NCBI RefSeq assembly: GCF_030867145.1
Contig: NC_134416.1
Coordinates: 94,465,183 to 94,529,182 of the forward strand
Length of the DNA: 64,000 nucleotides
Reading direction: 5' to 3'
Source of the DNA: Opisthocomus hoazin
Taxonomy: Eukaryota > Chordata > Aves > Opisthocomiformes > Opisthocomidae
Part shown: in pieces, positions 29,484 to 41,732 of the stretch
Position numbering within the stretch: the first letter of the stretch is position 1
Layout: each line of letters begins with the position of its first letter
Position numbers and translations under genes: made by a program
Notes under the pieces: model-generated
The model's input: only the letters and a program-made list of their open reading frames with translations
The model's database searches: none
Told to the model about the DNA's origin: nothing

Positions 29484-31499
29484 AAGAGTATCAAGAAGAC
29501 AGGAAGCTGATTTTCCTGAACACATAGTATTTATATGACTATTTGCCAGTTTTGACAACAAAGTCCCTCTCACAGTGTAGGTACCAATTGTCATCTACTA
29601 TTCTCAGATCATTAGCCAGGACACGTCTGGATTAGCACATCTAGCTGGAACAGGACACCGAAGGAAGGGCAGAGATAGAGAAGAGCCTAGATGACCTGAG
29701 CAGCACAAGCGAGCATAGCATGGCCTATTTTGAACACCAGCCAGTGAAACTCCATTGAGTTGAACCAAGGGAGGAAAGGCTTGCTTGAAAATGATGAAAC
29801 AAAAATCCCTGTGACTAGTACCTCAGCAAGTAAAGCACTTGAACACCCAAGTTCAATGTAGAAAGCAAGGAGGCACAGAAAACAAAGTCTCCTGATACAA
29901 ATAGTTCTTCAGAAAATTACAGTTTCCTTTACTCGCAATTTCTAGCAAAAGTAAGAATGAAGAAGGTACTCTACTACTCCATTGCACAAACCTAAGAGCA
30001 AATCAAAAACTTCTTTAAAAACAAGCACTTACCTTGGACTTTTCCCAAAATCATTCTCCTTCTCCTGGTCACCATGCAGCAAGACACCCTACTTTATAAA
30101 GGCTCACCTCACAAATACCTGCCTTGCTCACCGCAGGCTTTTGTGACCCTAAAATCATTAGTGTACAAATGGAAACAGCTGCAGGACTGAGGGAGTGGCA
30201 GAACTAACATTCCTCCACCCTCTTTTCTTCTTGCTTTCATCTTGGCACTAGGAGATGGGAGCGTTTGCAACGTGCTTTATCTTTTGAGACGATTCACTTT
30301 TCTTTTTACGTTAAGACCATACTTTCCTTTGTTACCTTTAATGCTCTGATTCCATACTCTCTATTTTTTAAAGAGCCAGCTTAAAAGGCCTTGGGAGAGC
30401 AGGCAAAATTTCACTTTTGCCTCTGCATAGATGTTATCTATTATCCCTGGGCAAAACAAATTCAACTTCTGCAATAACAGCAGTGAGGAGACAAGAGGCA
30501 GTGGTTTGAAGGAAGCTGGGTCTGACCAAACCTCACTCATTAGTGAGGTCTGGATAAGGAATAAGGTCTGTGTCTGTGGTGAGAGATGCGGGCGGGGAAG
30601 CTGAGAGTAACCAAATGTTTGGGGGCTGGAAGGAGCTCCAGGGGTTACAAGGCTCAGGCTGACCATGGGAAATGGCCTTTCTGGAAAGGTCTTTTTCTCA
30701 TCCCCCGCCTTGCCATTTCTCCAGCCTCTAAAACTACTCTTGTGCCCATCCCTTTTCCTCTTACTCTCCGCCTTATGAAAAGGCAGGAGAAGCTCAGGAA
30801 GTACTTTGAAATACTGGAGATCAGCATTTGTCAACCTCCTCTCACGTGCCCACCTCCTCATGGCGGTGGCCGAGAGCTGCGCAAGCACACGGCAGGGATG
30901 GACTTCCCATCTGGCAGGGGCAAGGCAGGCAGGCAGCAGTGGAAAGCACTTGTTGTGGACCATGAAGACCACGCACGCAGCCTGGGTGCTGGGTCTGCGA
31001 TGGTGAAAGCCCAGCCGAGCGAGGGAGGAAGGAGGACAGGTACAATCAGGCACATAAGGGCTGCTGGGGAGCGGCCGCACCTCGACGATGCTGGATGCTG
31101 CTCTCTCTGTTAATAGGGCAGCAGCTTTCTGCTCCTGCGAGACTCAGAGATGCTTTGAAGTAAAATCGGCTTTTCCAGAGACTGATCAAAATAGAAACTC
31201 AAGCTGCCTAAATCTGCAATGGAAATTTCAATCAACACCAAGTATTTAAATAAAATTTGGATCTCTATTCTCGTTCAGGATGGATTGATTAAAGAAATCA
31301 GATACACAAACAAGCTTTTGGTCAGCTTTTGCTCTACACTAGCTCCAATAAAACTTACTGTAAAATGAGCATTGACTCTCAGAGATCCCAAGCCCTCACT
31401 GGTGTCAAGACACTGCCGAAGATACCAGCCACCAGGGTAGAGAGCAGCCCAGAGGAAATAAAGAATCACTAGAAAATTTGGACAGGTAGAGACCCCATT

Positions 31500-31925
31500 C
31501 CCCAGCTCTGGCAACTCCCGGTCAGCAAAATTCAGCCTCCCAAAGAGTTAACGTTCAATGGGCCAATAAAGCGTGACTGATTTATCGATAACGCGGCGCT
31601 GCCTTTGGGAGAGGGAAGAAGCCATCTCGAGAGACAAGCGAGGCAATTGTTTGCTTTCTCTGGTGTTCGCAGAGTGCCCTGCGGTAACCCTCGTGCTCTG
31701 AAATACTCGTATTGGTTATTCCGAAGTTGGGTGCAGAGCTGTGCTTTCCCATGGCTGCCACTAATGACTTGCAGCTGTTGCTAATCTGTGCCTCTGATTT
31801 CCTTTGATTACTATGTGTATTGATGCCTGTGGTAAATAGGCATCTGCCAGGTGCCAGCACAATCAGGGGGAAAATATAAAAAGTTCCCTGTTTCAAATTC
31901 AATGTGACATTGTGCTTGTCGAGAG
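31500..31925. promoter_or_regulatory. Candidate conserved non-coding element
   Basis: A non-repetitive block dense in transcription-factor-like motifs: CCAATAAAGC and TTATCGATAA near 31,563-31,592, an E-box CAGCTG, and several TAAT/ATTA and TTTGAT cores between 31,750 and 31,830. No open frame with coding character explains it. The call is inference from motif density; alignment to other birds would be decisive. Confidence 0.25.
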
Positions 31926-32644
31926 GCAGCCGTTTAACTATTTAAGGGGAACAGTTTCCTGGGCTCTTTGCTGGCCTTCTGGCTATGGACGAGATTCTTG
32001 AGCATTCTCATGACAGCAATTCCCCCCCTCCCACCCCGCTCCCAAACCCAGCTGTAGGAAATAGCCACAGGGAGAAGTTGGTGGCTACAGAGACTATCCC
32101 AGCCATACAACAGCCCCAGACACGTGAGTTTGGCTCTGCTTTCCTGAAGAGAGCGAGGGCTCTCGAATGAAGTCATTCCCCCCCCGCCAGGTGCAGCTTC
32201 CCAGAGCCGCATGAGCATCCCTGCTCCCACATGAGGACTCATGCTGGCCACAGCCTGCTGCCCCTTTCTCCTCGCCACGCTCCGCTCCTGCTTTGTACCA
32301 CGTGGAAAGACAGTGGGGCACCTCTACCTACACTCCCAGGGTAAATAGAGTGGAGCGGCGGCTTCCCACAGCCCATTACGAAAATATCCGTCTTCCTGGC
32401 AGCCAAGGTTAATATTAGATTTTCCAGGAGGAAGCACGAGGGTCTGACAATAAGGAACATCCCTGGAAGAGTTTCCCCAGCAGGCTGCTGTAGCATGACC
32501 TGTTACTAGCACTCACGTTTTGCCTCAGCCCCAGAGCCCCTCTAAGCAATTTCTCCGGGCGTTTCTCATTCCCCCCCCTGTCGCAGCAGCCAGCTGAAGA
32601 TGCCACACAGCTGCTCCTCACTTCCATCCATCATCCTTCTTCCT

Positions 32645-32760
32645 GGTAGCAGGTAATTAATTCCAGCTGTTAATTATCCAAGACGTCACACCTGACCCAT
32701 ATTGTTTGCCTTTCATTTGCACCTCATGTGCAGAAAATAAATAAATAAAGCAAAGCCTCA
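32645..32760. promoter_or_regulatory. Candidate enhancer: paired TAATTA around an E-box
   Basis: Two TAATTA homeodomain cores (32,654-32,659 and 32,671-32,676) flank a CAGCTG E-box (32,664-32,669). GACGTCA, a CRE-like site, follows at 32,682-32,688, then a TCACACCT T-box-like site and TGTTTGCC. The dense spacing suggests a regulatory element, but it is unverified. A short (AATA)n run follows at about 32,735-32,750. Confidence 0.3.
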
Positions 32761-35700
32761 GATCACCACGGGTTGCTTGCTAGTACTAGAGAAGGAAGCA
32801 ACCTGCCTACTGAAAAGCTGTGTTTTGTTTCTTCAGCGTGTACAGGTTACTATTCACTTATGTGCCAGGCTGCATTTAAGGGACAGCAGTGAGTTGAAGG
32901 TACAGGCCTCCTGGAGCATGCATAGGTGTCTACAGCACTGGCTTATTTTCGTTTACCTGTCTGCTCAGCTTGCTTCCCTGTGTGCTGTGACCTGCCCTGG
33001 GCTCAGGAGGCTGGGAAACCCATGGAGCACAGCAAAGGACACAAGCCCCTTCCTAGCAACAGTGCTGGAGGAGAATTCCAGATATCCACATTTTCCACTG
33101 GTAAAGTGTTTTGGTTTAGGCTTGTTCTACTCCCTCTTAGAAAGCAGGGAGCACTCAGCTTAGGAGAGGCCAGTGATGTTGCACTTGAAAAGCCGGAAAG
33201 TATGTGACTGCAAGAGTTCTGTTCTCTGGAGCAGAGTGGTAGCTGTATGCTGACATTTCAGACCTTCTTCCCACCACGGAAAGAAGGCTGAAAATTTCAG
33301 TCATCTATCTAAATACTCACACACAATTGCTATAGCTAGACCAGTTCACCTTAGCTACCAAAAAAGTCATCTGATGCATATCATTATCATATCTGATAGT
33401 ATCATTTAAGTTTTGTGGAAAGTGCCAAATTTAACTCCTTATAGATCATAGGAAGAGGAAAGCTGAGCATACCTATCCTCTTACCAGCAGGCAAACGAGA
33501 TGCCTTAGAAATCAAAGGGCTCTCAGTTAAAAGGGATAGAGCTGAGCTCTGTTTCAAAGAGCCAGGATGACAGAGGGAGTTGGAGACAAGCTGATCCAGG
33601 TACAGAAGGAGAAAAGCCCTTCATAGGTGTGCCACAGTACACAGCACATAGGAGGGGTGTGGAGAATGGGGGCTTGAGCTAGGGAGCAAGGTACAGGAGA
33701 TTGGGATTTTCAATAAAGACACAGACTCATAATTGTTTGATTGCTGCCAAGTTCAGGATAACACAATGTTGTATACAGGAGGTACAACCTGATTTAACTT
33801 CAGAGGCAACTGAGTTTTCCATCAGACTTTCCCCTGAAGTGGAATAACTGTAAAGACCTCGACTTTTCGCTCTTGTCATTATGTCAGATTTAGCTGACGT
33901 AGAAAAAGCAGACTGATCTTGGTAACTGCCACTGAGAAGCCAAAAAGTCGTGTAATGACTGTGACGCACAGTCAAAGAGTTTTCTTTAGCTTAAAGACTG
34001 GGAGACTTTGCGCTTGGGGCAACACCAACTCTTAAGACTTCAGCCAAGGAAGACCTCGTGCTCCTGCCCCTTTAATCAACACTGATGCTCCAGCCTTCCT
34101 CTGGGCTGTAAAGCAAGTCCCCCCAGACTCCCGGCTCGGGGAGGGAGAAACGGGCATTGGCAAAGAGCAGCAGGGTGCAGTTCATGGCACTTCCCAATCA
34201 GTGTGTTTCAGCTTGCTTCAGAAAGTCACATATCCTTGCTCAGATGTGGCTGGGGACTCAAGCAGGCAGGAGGGTTTTACATTTCACCACTTCGACTCCC
34301 AGAGGTTTTGCCAAGTCCTTAGTAAGTTATTTAGAAGGAAAACAAGAACCCGCTGGGCTTCTCCTTTGTTTCAGTCCTGCTCCAGGCTCAGGCACCTGAG
34401 CTGGCAGCTGCATCTGTCTCTAATGGCACAAGGGAGAAGGGACATTCATGCTCTCATCCCTGCTGGCATATCCTGTTTCTGTAAGCTTGCATCTTGCAAC
34501 TAGCCTAAGCTAGTCAGCGCTGTGTTTTTCAAGGAAAAGAAAAGCATCTGAACTTTGGCATGAAAACCCCACTGGAAATGGGCCATCGCCTAGATCGTAA
34601 CGGAGCCTTTCAGCTCGGCTTTCATTACAGCGAGATTTCCCAGGAGAAAACACCCAGAGGGCTGACAGCAAGGAGTTTTCTTAGGATGTGCAGCCTCAGA
34701 GACCCGTAGTTTCTGCAGCACTAACACACACACACGCCACCCGCCCCGCTCAAAAGCTGCTTGCAGCCCTACACCACCTTTGCTGGGTGCACACCTCTGT
34801 TCCCAGCCTGCCGCAGGCAGTGGGGCGGGAGGGCACCTGGCTGGGTCCCAGAGGCAGCGGGCAGCCTCTCCCAGGCACCCCGTTCCACGCAGCAGCAGGG
34901 AGCGCAGAGGATGGACAGTGTCCAGGTCCCAGCCCCGAGCGCTGTGCCGATGCCAAGGAGCAGTACCCGGCACCAGGGAAGACATACAGGGTCGCTCCCC
35001 ACCAGGGAAAAGTGGGGACCAGACCAAGATGCAGGGTCTGCTCCTGCTTTGCTAACTGGATTTTCACAGTTGCACTCTGTTCCCTGAGCCTTGCTCCATC
35101 CTCCAGGCACGCCGAGCAGCATCAGGTCCCGGTGACAGTCACAGCCCCTTTTACGGCTGCAGGATCCACGAAATAATGAAGTGGGGCGAGTGCCTAGCAG
35201 CGGATGGATGCGCTGCTCAGCTTGCCACTCTAATCTCTTCCCACCATACCTAGGAAAGGTTATAAAGATAAAAGAGAGGCTGGAAACCGTTATTGTATCA
35301 AAGCAGATCTGTGGTATCCAGATTTTGTGCGGTTCTATTGTATTCTCCTATGTTGGCTCTCTATTTTTAAAATCTAAGCTAGGAAAAATAAATTACTTTA
35401 GACCTGAGTGCGAAAAAGAGTTTTCTTTCATACGGGCATCTTAACTTTATCTGATAATGAGACCCAAGTCAATTCCTTGAGTTTCAGCTGCAGCAAGTAA
35501 TGAAACAGTGAAATCTTTCTTCTCTGATTAACAGTATTAGGCTTCCAGGGAACATAGCTACTGCCACTAAAGCAATTCTCCAGTCTCAGGGAACATCAGA
35601 AAGTTGCAGGTAATCCTAACCTCCTCTGTGTCCCCTCTGCCTCCCCCGCTTCTTCCTCTCTCAGTACATTAGCTCAGCAGCACTGCAGCAGAACAGAACT

Positions 35701-36860
35701 TCCCAAATAATTCAACCAATTTAAACTTCGGGGGGGCGGGGGAGCGTCTGGGATTTTGGGATTCGTGTTCTTGTTTTCTGGGGTTTCAAATCCTTAAGGG
35801 ACATAATTTCAATATTTTCTTCACAACCAGGAGAGGATGCCTACTTACTCTCCCTTGTCGTTTCTAGCTCTCATTTCATCCAAAGTACATGGAAAGTCAG
35901 TGAGAGGCTTTTTATTAACTGCAATGGGCTCTTGAGCAGTAGGCTTCTGGTCAAACACCTAACATCGGTTTCATCCATACAAAATGGTATCTGCCTACAA
36001 GGCTATCACTGCATTCAGGCTGTGTTATGAATCCACATCATTTTTAATTATATAAACTCCACATCTTCTCTTAAATGTTTTCAGATGCATCAGCACATAC
36101 TCCAGGCCTCAACAGTTGAATTTCACAGTGAATATCCACCCAGAGAACATGGCTCGGCTACTCTCCAGTTTTCTTTTAGCAGCCAGGAGACCACAGGCAG
36201 TCACAGGCAAAAGTGGTCATATTTTGAAAAGATGTAAAAGTGTTGTAACCGAGACTAATTATGACAATAACCCATAGCTGTATTACAGAAAGAATAATCT
36301 AGAGTCTTTGTAGAGAAGCTTTTTGGAAAACAGCTAGTAATTATAGTGCCCAATTGGATATAAGCATCTGGTTTCCAAAGGATGCTGAATACCTGCTCTC
36401 TGGCAGCAAGATACCTCACAAGTTTTGAAAGCTAGGCATCAAAAAAATAAAAAAAGCCCCCCCCAAATTTATCAGCTACTTGGCTACAGGCTGCCATAAC
36501 ATTTTTCTTTTACAGTCTTGAGAAAATTGCACAAGGTTATGAAGCTGCAGGCAAAGCTTCCAGAAGGTTTTATTTCCAAACGCTGCATGTATCATCCTTG
36601 CTGATGCTCGTGGACCTGCTGCTCATGGTGTCTGCGCAGCCTGAGCATGAAGTTAACTCTCGAGTCTGTGGCAACCACACGCTTGCCTACAACTGAAGTC
36701 GGTTGCACACACTCATGCATAAGCCTCCTATTTGGGTATTAATTGAATAAGCTTTCAAAAATAGTTTAAGCAAATTAGTTCCTGACACATGGCACATTTT
36801 CAGCTTTCCATTTGTGGCCTTTCATTCATAAGCGATCATCCACAGAGCGAGAAGAAGCAC
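32761..36860. other. Gene-free stretch
   Basis: No exon or mobile element is recognised. A GC-rich patch at about 34,700-35,000 gives overlapping open frames on both strands without domains, which is typical of high GC rather than coding. Confidence 0.55.
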
Positions 36861-36864
36861 ACTT

Positions 36865-36985
36865 CACTCTAATTAGGGAGGAGCTAATTATCTTCCATCA
36901 ATTAGATCCTACAACACTTATCTGTAAACAGTTGCTGGAAAGGTACATAACAGATTAGTGACTGAAGACCTAATTAATAAGGAAT
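36865..36985. promoter_or_regulatory. Cluster of homeodomain cores
   Basis: TAATTA occurs at 36,870-36,875, 36,885-36,890 and 36,971-36,976, with CAATTA at 36,899-36,904: four cores in about 110 bp of otherwise non-simple sequence. This suggests a homeodomain-bound element. It lies just upstream of a CR1 insertion. Conservation is not testable here. Confidence 0.3.
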
Positions 36986-37089
36986 AATGAGCTCCCTCCT
37001 GCATGAGATGGCAGAAATGTGCTCTCAGTCCTTGAAAATGCCCAGTGATAAGAGCCATAAAGCTGACCACAAATGCATCAGGAGTCATT

Positions 37090-37418
37090 TATGCTTACAA
37101 ATATCTGTGGGTGTCAGGAGGATGGGGCCAGACTCTTTTCAGTGGTGCCCAGTGACAGGTCAAGGGGCAATGGGCACAAACTGAAGCACAGGAAGTTCCG
37201 TCTGAACATGAGGAAGAACTTCTTCCCTCTGAGGGTGATGGAGCCCTGGACCAGGCTGCCCAGGGAGGTTGTGGAGTCTCCTTCTCTGGAGATATTCAAG
37301 ACCCGCCTGGACAAGGTCCTGTGCAGCCTGCTGTAGGTGACCCTGCTTCGTCAGGAAGGTTGGACTAGATGACCCACAGAGGTCCCTTCCAACCCCTACC
37401 ATTCTGTGATTCTGTGTG
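37090..37418 (+). mobile_element. CR1 LINE 3' end
   Basis: A 5'-truncated CR1 of about 330 bp. It encodes the C-terminal end of the CR1 reverse-transcriptase polyprotein: [19 protein letters not shown], then [20 protein letters not shown], then LCSLL and a stop at about 37,336. A short 3' UTR follows, with the GATGACCCACAGAGG tract and the (ATTCTGTG)n tail. The frame is open through this segment. The 5' junction has lost a few bases relative to the copies at 43 and 60 kb. Confidence 0.92.
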
Positions 37419-37443
37419 ATTTCTTACATAAGAGTTCTCTAAT

Positions 37444-38026
37444 TGTTACATCCGACGTGCAGCACGTGCTTTCCTGACTTCGCCGTGCAGCGATACCACA
37501 TCCCTCTGCGTGTAAATGCTTTACATCGAGCAGGGACTGTGGAAGCGCAGGGGACTCGGACTTTCTCTGCTGGGTCTTCTTCTCTGCCACTATGCAGTGG
37601 GTTTCTTCTTGCTCTGTCTCGGAGCACACAGACTGTGGAGTCCTGGCTGGATGAGAGGGGAGACAGCTTGGTGCCGCTGAGCAACCCAGGTTCCGATCCG
37701 GAGGTGAGCCTTGGGAGCGGCTGACGCGGAACCCTGTTGGGAAGGTAGAGCAACGAGCTCGGGACACCGGAGCAGGGGGACCGTCACATCGCCGTTTCCT
37801 GCCACACTGTCACTTCCTTCCTGCCATGCTGTTGTTTCCTGCCACAGCACTGTTTTCACATCGAGATGCAGCTCTGCACCAATCACAACGAGTTGCAGTA
37901 GCTTTGCCTATATATGGATTAGGGGTCTAACCATCCAGATGCTGTAATTGCTTTGCTATATAAACCTTCTTTTGCTGACTAATAAAGGTGAACGATCTGT
38001 ACTCATATTGGGGTCACATCGTTACA
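37444..38026 (+). mobile_element. Candidate solo LTR, compact promoter type
   Basis: The block starts TGTTAC and ends GTTACA, which are imperfect inverted ends. It contains a TATATAAA box at 37,957-37,964 and an AATAAA signal at 37,981-37,986, only 16 bp apart. A TATA box and poly(A) signal that close are typical of short-R LTRs such as alpharetrovirus-like ones. The upstream 500 bp would be U3. No clear target-site duplication is seen and no internal retroviral sequence follows, so it would be a solo LTR. The call is inferred from layout, not recognised as a family. Confidence 0.4.
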
Positions 38027-38589
38027 ACGTTTCCGTAACCCACGCCAACAACAGACACCATCTGACCTTCGTTGCATTTGTGAAGCTTTTCACGCACACA
38101 CAATCTGTTGGTGCTGTGTTCCCTCTTCTTCACTTCTCTGGTCTGAAAGACGAAAATCTCTTGAACCATGTTTTCTGAGCCTTACCTTGCCTTCCGAGCC
38201 CTGTTTTATTGCCATCTTTCGCCTCTGCCTTTCTTAAAACGTGGTTTCCAGAACTGTGCTTACCTCTGTCGGTGACTTAGCACTCCAGAGTTGAGAATAC
38301 TTCTCTCCCGTGTCCTACCAGAGTGAGACGTGCCTTTTTTTTTCTTTCCAAATGACAGTAACCATGCTACCAACAGCCTGAGGCTAGAGCAGAGGGAGCC
38401 CCATGCTACCTGAAGCCCTATCATTATTTTTAGGCATAGAATTTGTTCATACACCAGTGACTTCGTGACATAACTGGATATATGGATTGAGGAGAAATAT
38501 CTGAAAGAGCCCACTAAAATTCTGTCAGTGGACAGAGGTCAGTCTTCTCTGAATAGAGATACTTTCAGACTCGACAAGCAGTCATTTCT
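38027..38589. other. No feature recognised
   Basis: About 560 bp of unique-looking sequence between the candidate LTR and the old CR1-like remnant. Nothing coding is supported. Confidence 0.5.
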
Positions 38590-39600
38590 TCAGTACCATG
38601 CCTTGCTACCTGCTTGTAAGGCACTCTCCAGAGTCTTACTCAAACTAAGATATGCCACATCCACTGCTTTCCCCTTACCCGTCTGGATGGCTGTCCCATC
38701 AGATCACGGGATTGAACTGGTTCAACATGACTTGTTCAAACCCTTGTTGGTTGGGTTTTTAATAACATTTTAAATCCTCTTGGTACTTACAAGAAGGAGT
38801 ATTAAATAATTTATTCTGGTATCTTTCCAGGCTGTGATGTTTAACCAGATTGCCTAACATTTCCAGGCTCTCCTTTCCCCAACTATTTTTAGAGATAGAA
38901 ATCATCCCGGTTTATCTTCAGACCTCTGAGATCTGTGGAATTAATTTCTTCTTCACCTTATTCTGCTCATCTGAATACACTCAGCTTCTCTAAGTTTTAA
39001 CTGATTTTGATCAGATACTTTCTTCACAGAACTGAAGCAAAGAAAATGTTGAATTTTTCAGCCTTTCTGGCTCATATGCTATTTGTACTTCTTTTCATCA
39101 ACTTAAAGATGCGTATTTTCTTCTGTTGATTTATAGAAAGATGATATTTATATTTCTTCATAACTGGTTTTGCATAAGGTTTTTTTTTTTTATTGCACCC
39201 CCACATGTTTATGCTGCTTTGTTGCAGTTGCTGTCAGTTACAAGTCCCTGTTTCTACCTATCATCACGTCAGTCCCTTTGATTTCTAGGTCTTGGCTCCT
39301 GGTGCAGTTGGATGCTGGTCTCCTACTCAGTTTCCTCTTTCTTTCACATCAGGATAGCTTACTCCTCTGCTTTTGTTAGCGGCAGTGTCAGTAACCTACA
39401 GTTCATTTATCTTCAGGATTACCTTCCCAGAAGACACATATTTACCTGTTTCCCAGGCTTGCTGACCTCTGCTTTTTGAAGTTCATTACCCCTTTTCTGC
39501 TCCTTTCACTCCTTTCTTTCCTCAGAACAACAATTCTGTTGTTTCGTGGTTGCTTTCACTCAAATTGCCTTCTGCTTCTGGTTTATCTCCATCCATTCCT
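38590..39600 (-). mobile_element. Ancient CR1/L3-like LINE remnant
   Basis: Read on the minus strand, this diverged block follows the order of the CR1-superfamily reverse-transcriptase region. Its plus-strand text resembles the antisense of old CR1 copies: a tract about prevention of a frame (CTTACTCAAACTAAGATATG), then GTTCAACATGACTTGTTCAAA, then TCTTTCCAGGCTGTGATG. Many stops and indels make it non-coding. The boundaries are approximate. The assignment rests on remembered family resemblance and would need RepeatMasker-type confirmation. Confidence 0.5.
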
Positions 39601-40921
39601 CCCTTGCAGAGCCAAATCTTGAAACAGACATTGCTCTGAGATTTTTCAAGACTATAAAACCCTGTGCTTGGATTAACAGGAAGATGAATAGACATGCATG
39701 GAAGTGATGCTCTGGTGTTTAGACACCAAGGTATCTCACCAAGATGCCTCCGTCACCTTTCATCCAATGGAACAAACACATCAGGTTGTGGTAAATCAAA
39801 CCCTGGATTCCTTTAGCAGTTCTTAACTCTATCAGTATTTCATTAAATATATCAGGAAATACATATTCTACAGATCAATAAGTTATATCAATCAATCAAT
39901 AATCCTACAAGTGTCCTATGAAATTTGTTTTAGCCCACAACAAATAAACTAACAAAATTAACTTTGAAAACTTTGAAAAAGTCAGGAAAATAAATAATTC
40001 CTGAGGAATCATCAGCTGAGGTTACAAAGAAGCAAAATGCAACAACAAACAAACAAACAAAAAACACCACAAGAAAGAGAGAAAAACAGCTCAGAAGAAC
40101 TCAAAACTCCAGAAAATGCCCTGTTAGTAGCTGCCATCTCCTGTTAGTTCAAGAATCTCCATGTACAATCACAACAGCACAGACGGACAAATACTGTCTA
40201 AAAGGACCTGGACCCAGGCTGCTTCAGGCCTTGCAGATTTTGTACGGGATGCGGTGCCAGAAAGCCAAGCCTAAGGCATTTCCCTCTGGTTTGTGCACCT
40301 CCACTCGAGGATGCAGGATAGAGGAAAAAAAGGCTGCAGGATAAAGGAAAAAAGGGCTAATGGCTGAAACTCCATGAGCCATTCATTGCATGTTTCCCAG
40401 TCAGGGACCAGGTGTCTTCTGATCCAGCCACCGTCAATCCTGCAGCTCTTTGGTCTTTGGCGTGACCCTGCGACCTTATGGCTCCTCATGACATCTCACG
40501 GCTTCTCAGCTACAGGCAGCTCTAGAAGACACCAGCTGGGTTGCAGTTGTCACAGACATGCCCCTACATGAGTAAGAATGCAAGGTAACAAATTCTCCCC
40601 CAGCTAGTGCCTCTTTCCACCCCTGCGCTCAGAAGGACAGTTGTTCAGAGCAAGGTCATACTTTGTGGGTTTTGTCAAAGCTCTGGCCTGCTTTGTCTTT
40701 GAAATGAAAGCCAAAACTCAAGAACAAGCAGTGTGGGAGGAGGTAGGCACAGCACTATGCAGTCTTTCATCTGCCCTATCATATTCCCTGGCATGAGATG
40801 CTTTCCCCCACACATTTTTGGCATCTGGTACTCAGTCCCTCTGCAGTCTCAAGACCTGACATCTGTGTGCAGAGTGGGAAGGGTCACACTGGATGGTCAG
40901 TATGCAGTCTTGTTCAGGAGA
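39601..40921. other. No gene recognised
   Basis: Mostly AT-rich unique sequence with a short (CAAA)n run at about 40,045-40,065. It runs up to the left target-site duplication of the ERV. Confidence 0.5.
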
Positions 40922-40925
40922 CAAC
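40922..40925. repeat. ERV target-site duplication, left (CAAC)
   Basis: CAAC directly precedes the LTR and is repeated directly after the other LTR at 50,784-50,787. A 4-bp duplication is what gammaretrovirus-type integrases produce. Confidence 0.75.
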
Positions 40926-41642
40926 TGATTCAAAGATCCGGTAGGAAAAACCTAACAGTGCAATGTATACTATTAAGCAGGTATTCTTTCTTGCAGCGCG
41001 GGCACACGGGCGATTTCTCCTCCAAACGTGCACGCCAGACACCCTGTTGCTTCAGGTTAAATACAATCACATATGTAAATATTCATTATATTTCTAAGAA
41101 CTAATTAGCATATGTAAATATCTTTCACGCATGTCTGTTAACATCTTTGGGTGGTCTTCAGGAGTCCCAAGATGAAGGCCCATCCTCTTCATCACGCTGT
41201 TCACTGATTGACATCTGTTTCTGCGCAAACTCAGTTCTAGGATCACATATATCGTGTCCTTCAGGTTGTTTGGCTCTAGTCTTGTTACTCTCTTGGTGCC
41301 TCCTTATCTCTGTAGATTGGCGCATTTGCCCTCCCAAGGCTGAGCTGTCTGGAGTAGAATTATTTAGGAGTCTCTTTTATCCCACAGTTATCCCAATTCT
41401 TTGCTGAGAACCAAGACCACTTTTATTTCACTTAATTATTTTGTCTAATGACTAAGTGATAGCTTGTGCCCATGTCCTTCCACTACATTCCTTAATAAGA
41501 AAACAGGGATTAGTGTAACAGTTACATCGTTAGATTACTGTGCATGCAGTAATAGAAGTTACAGTACTAACGGCTACTAAAAATTAGAAAATATTAAGGC
41601 TTTTTTGTTATAGTTTCACGTTTCTTACAATCCCCTCTATCA
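40926..41642 (-). repeat. ERV 3' LTR (717 bp)
   Basis: Downstream LTR of the provirus in transcription sense. On the minus strand it starts TGATAGAGGGG and ends ATCA, with short inverted ends TGAT/ATCA. It is 114 bp longer than the 5' copy because of a block of about 103 bp (around 41,235-41,338) and one of 11 bp (41,152-41,162). Where the 5' LTR has AATAAA this copy reads AAGAAA (41, at 40,987-40,992), so its own poly(A) signal appears lost. A 13-bp direct repeat, CATATGTAAATAT, occurs twice in both LTRs. Confidence 0.92.
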
Positions 41643-41658
41643 TTTCCCCCTTTTCTTT
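41643..41658 (-). promoter_or_regulatory. ERV polypurine tract
   Basis: On the minus strand, AAAGAAAAGGGGGAAA lies immediately upstream of the 3' LTR. This is the expected position and composition of the plus-strand DNA primer site. It is intact and helps fix the LTR boundary. Confidence 0.88.
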
Positions 41659-41732
41659 AAGACTTTTGTTTCTTTCAGATCATAAAGTCTTAGTAATCAT
41701 TAGATTAATTCATTCTTACATTCTCAACATAA

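Larger units (their letters stand above)
16001..31499. other. Gene-free stretch
   Basis: No exon with domain or splice support was found. GC-rich patches occur near 17,000-17,600 and 18,650-18,830. Open frames over 150 codons on both strands at 24.5-25.1 kb and 30.4-31.1 kb show no recognisable domain. Homopolymers are listed separately. A segment at about 25,080-25,160 is rich in AATTA/TAATTA cores. Confidence 0.55.

Noticed and set aside
30361..31113. Overlapping open frames of 239 and 175 codons on opposite strands
   Set aside because: No domain, no coding-like motif, and both strands open in the same GC-rich segment, which points to base composition.
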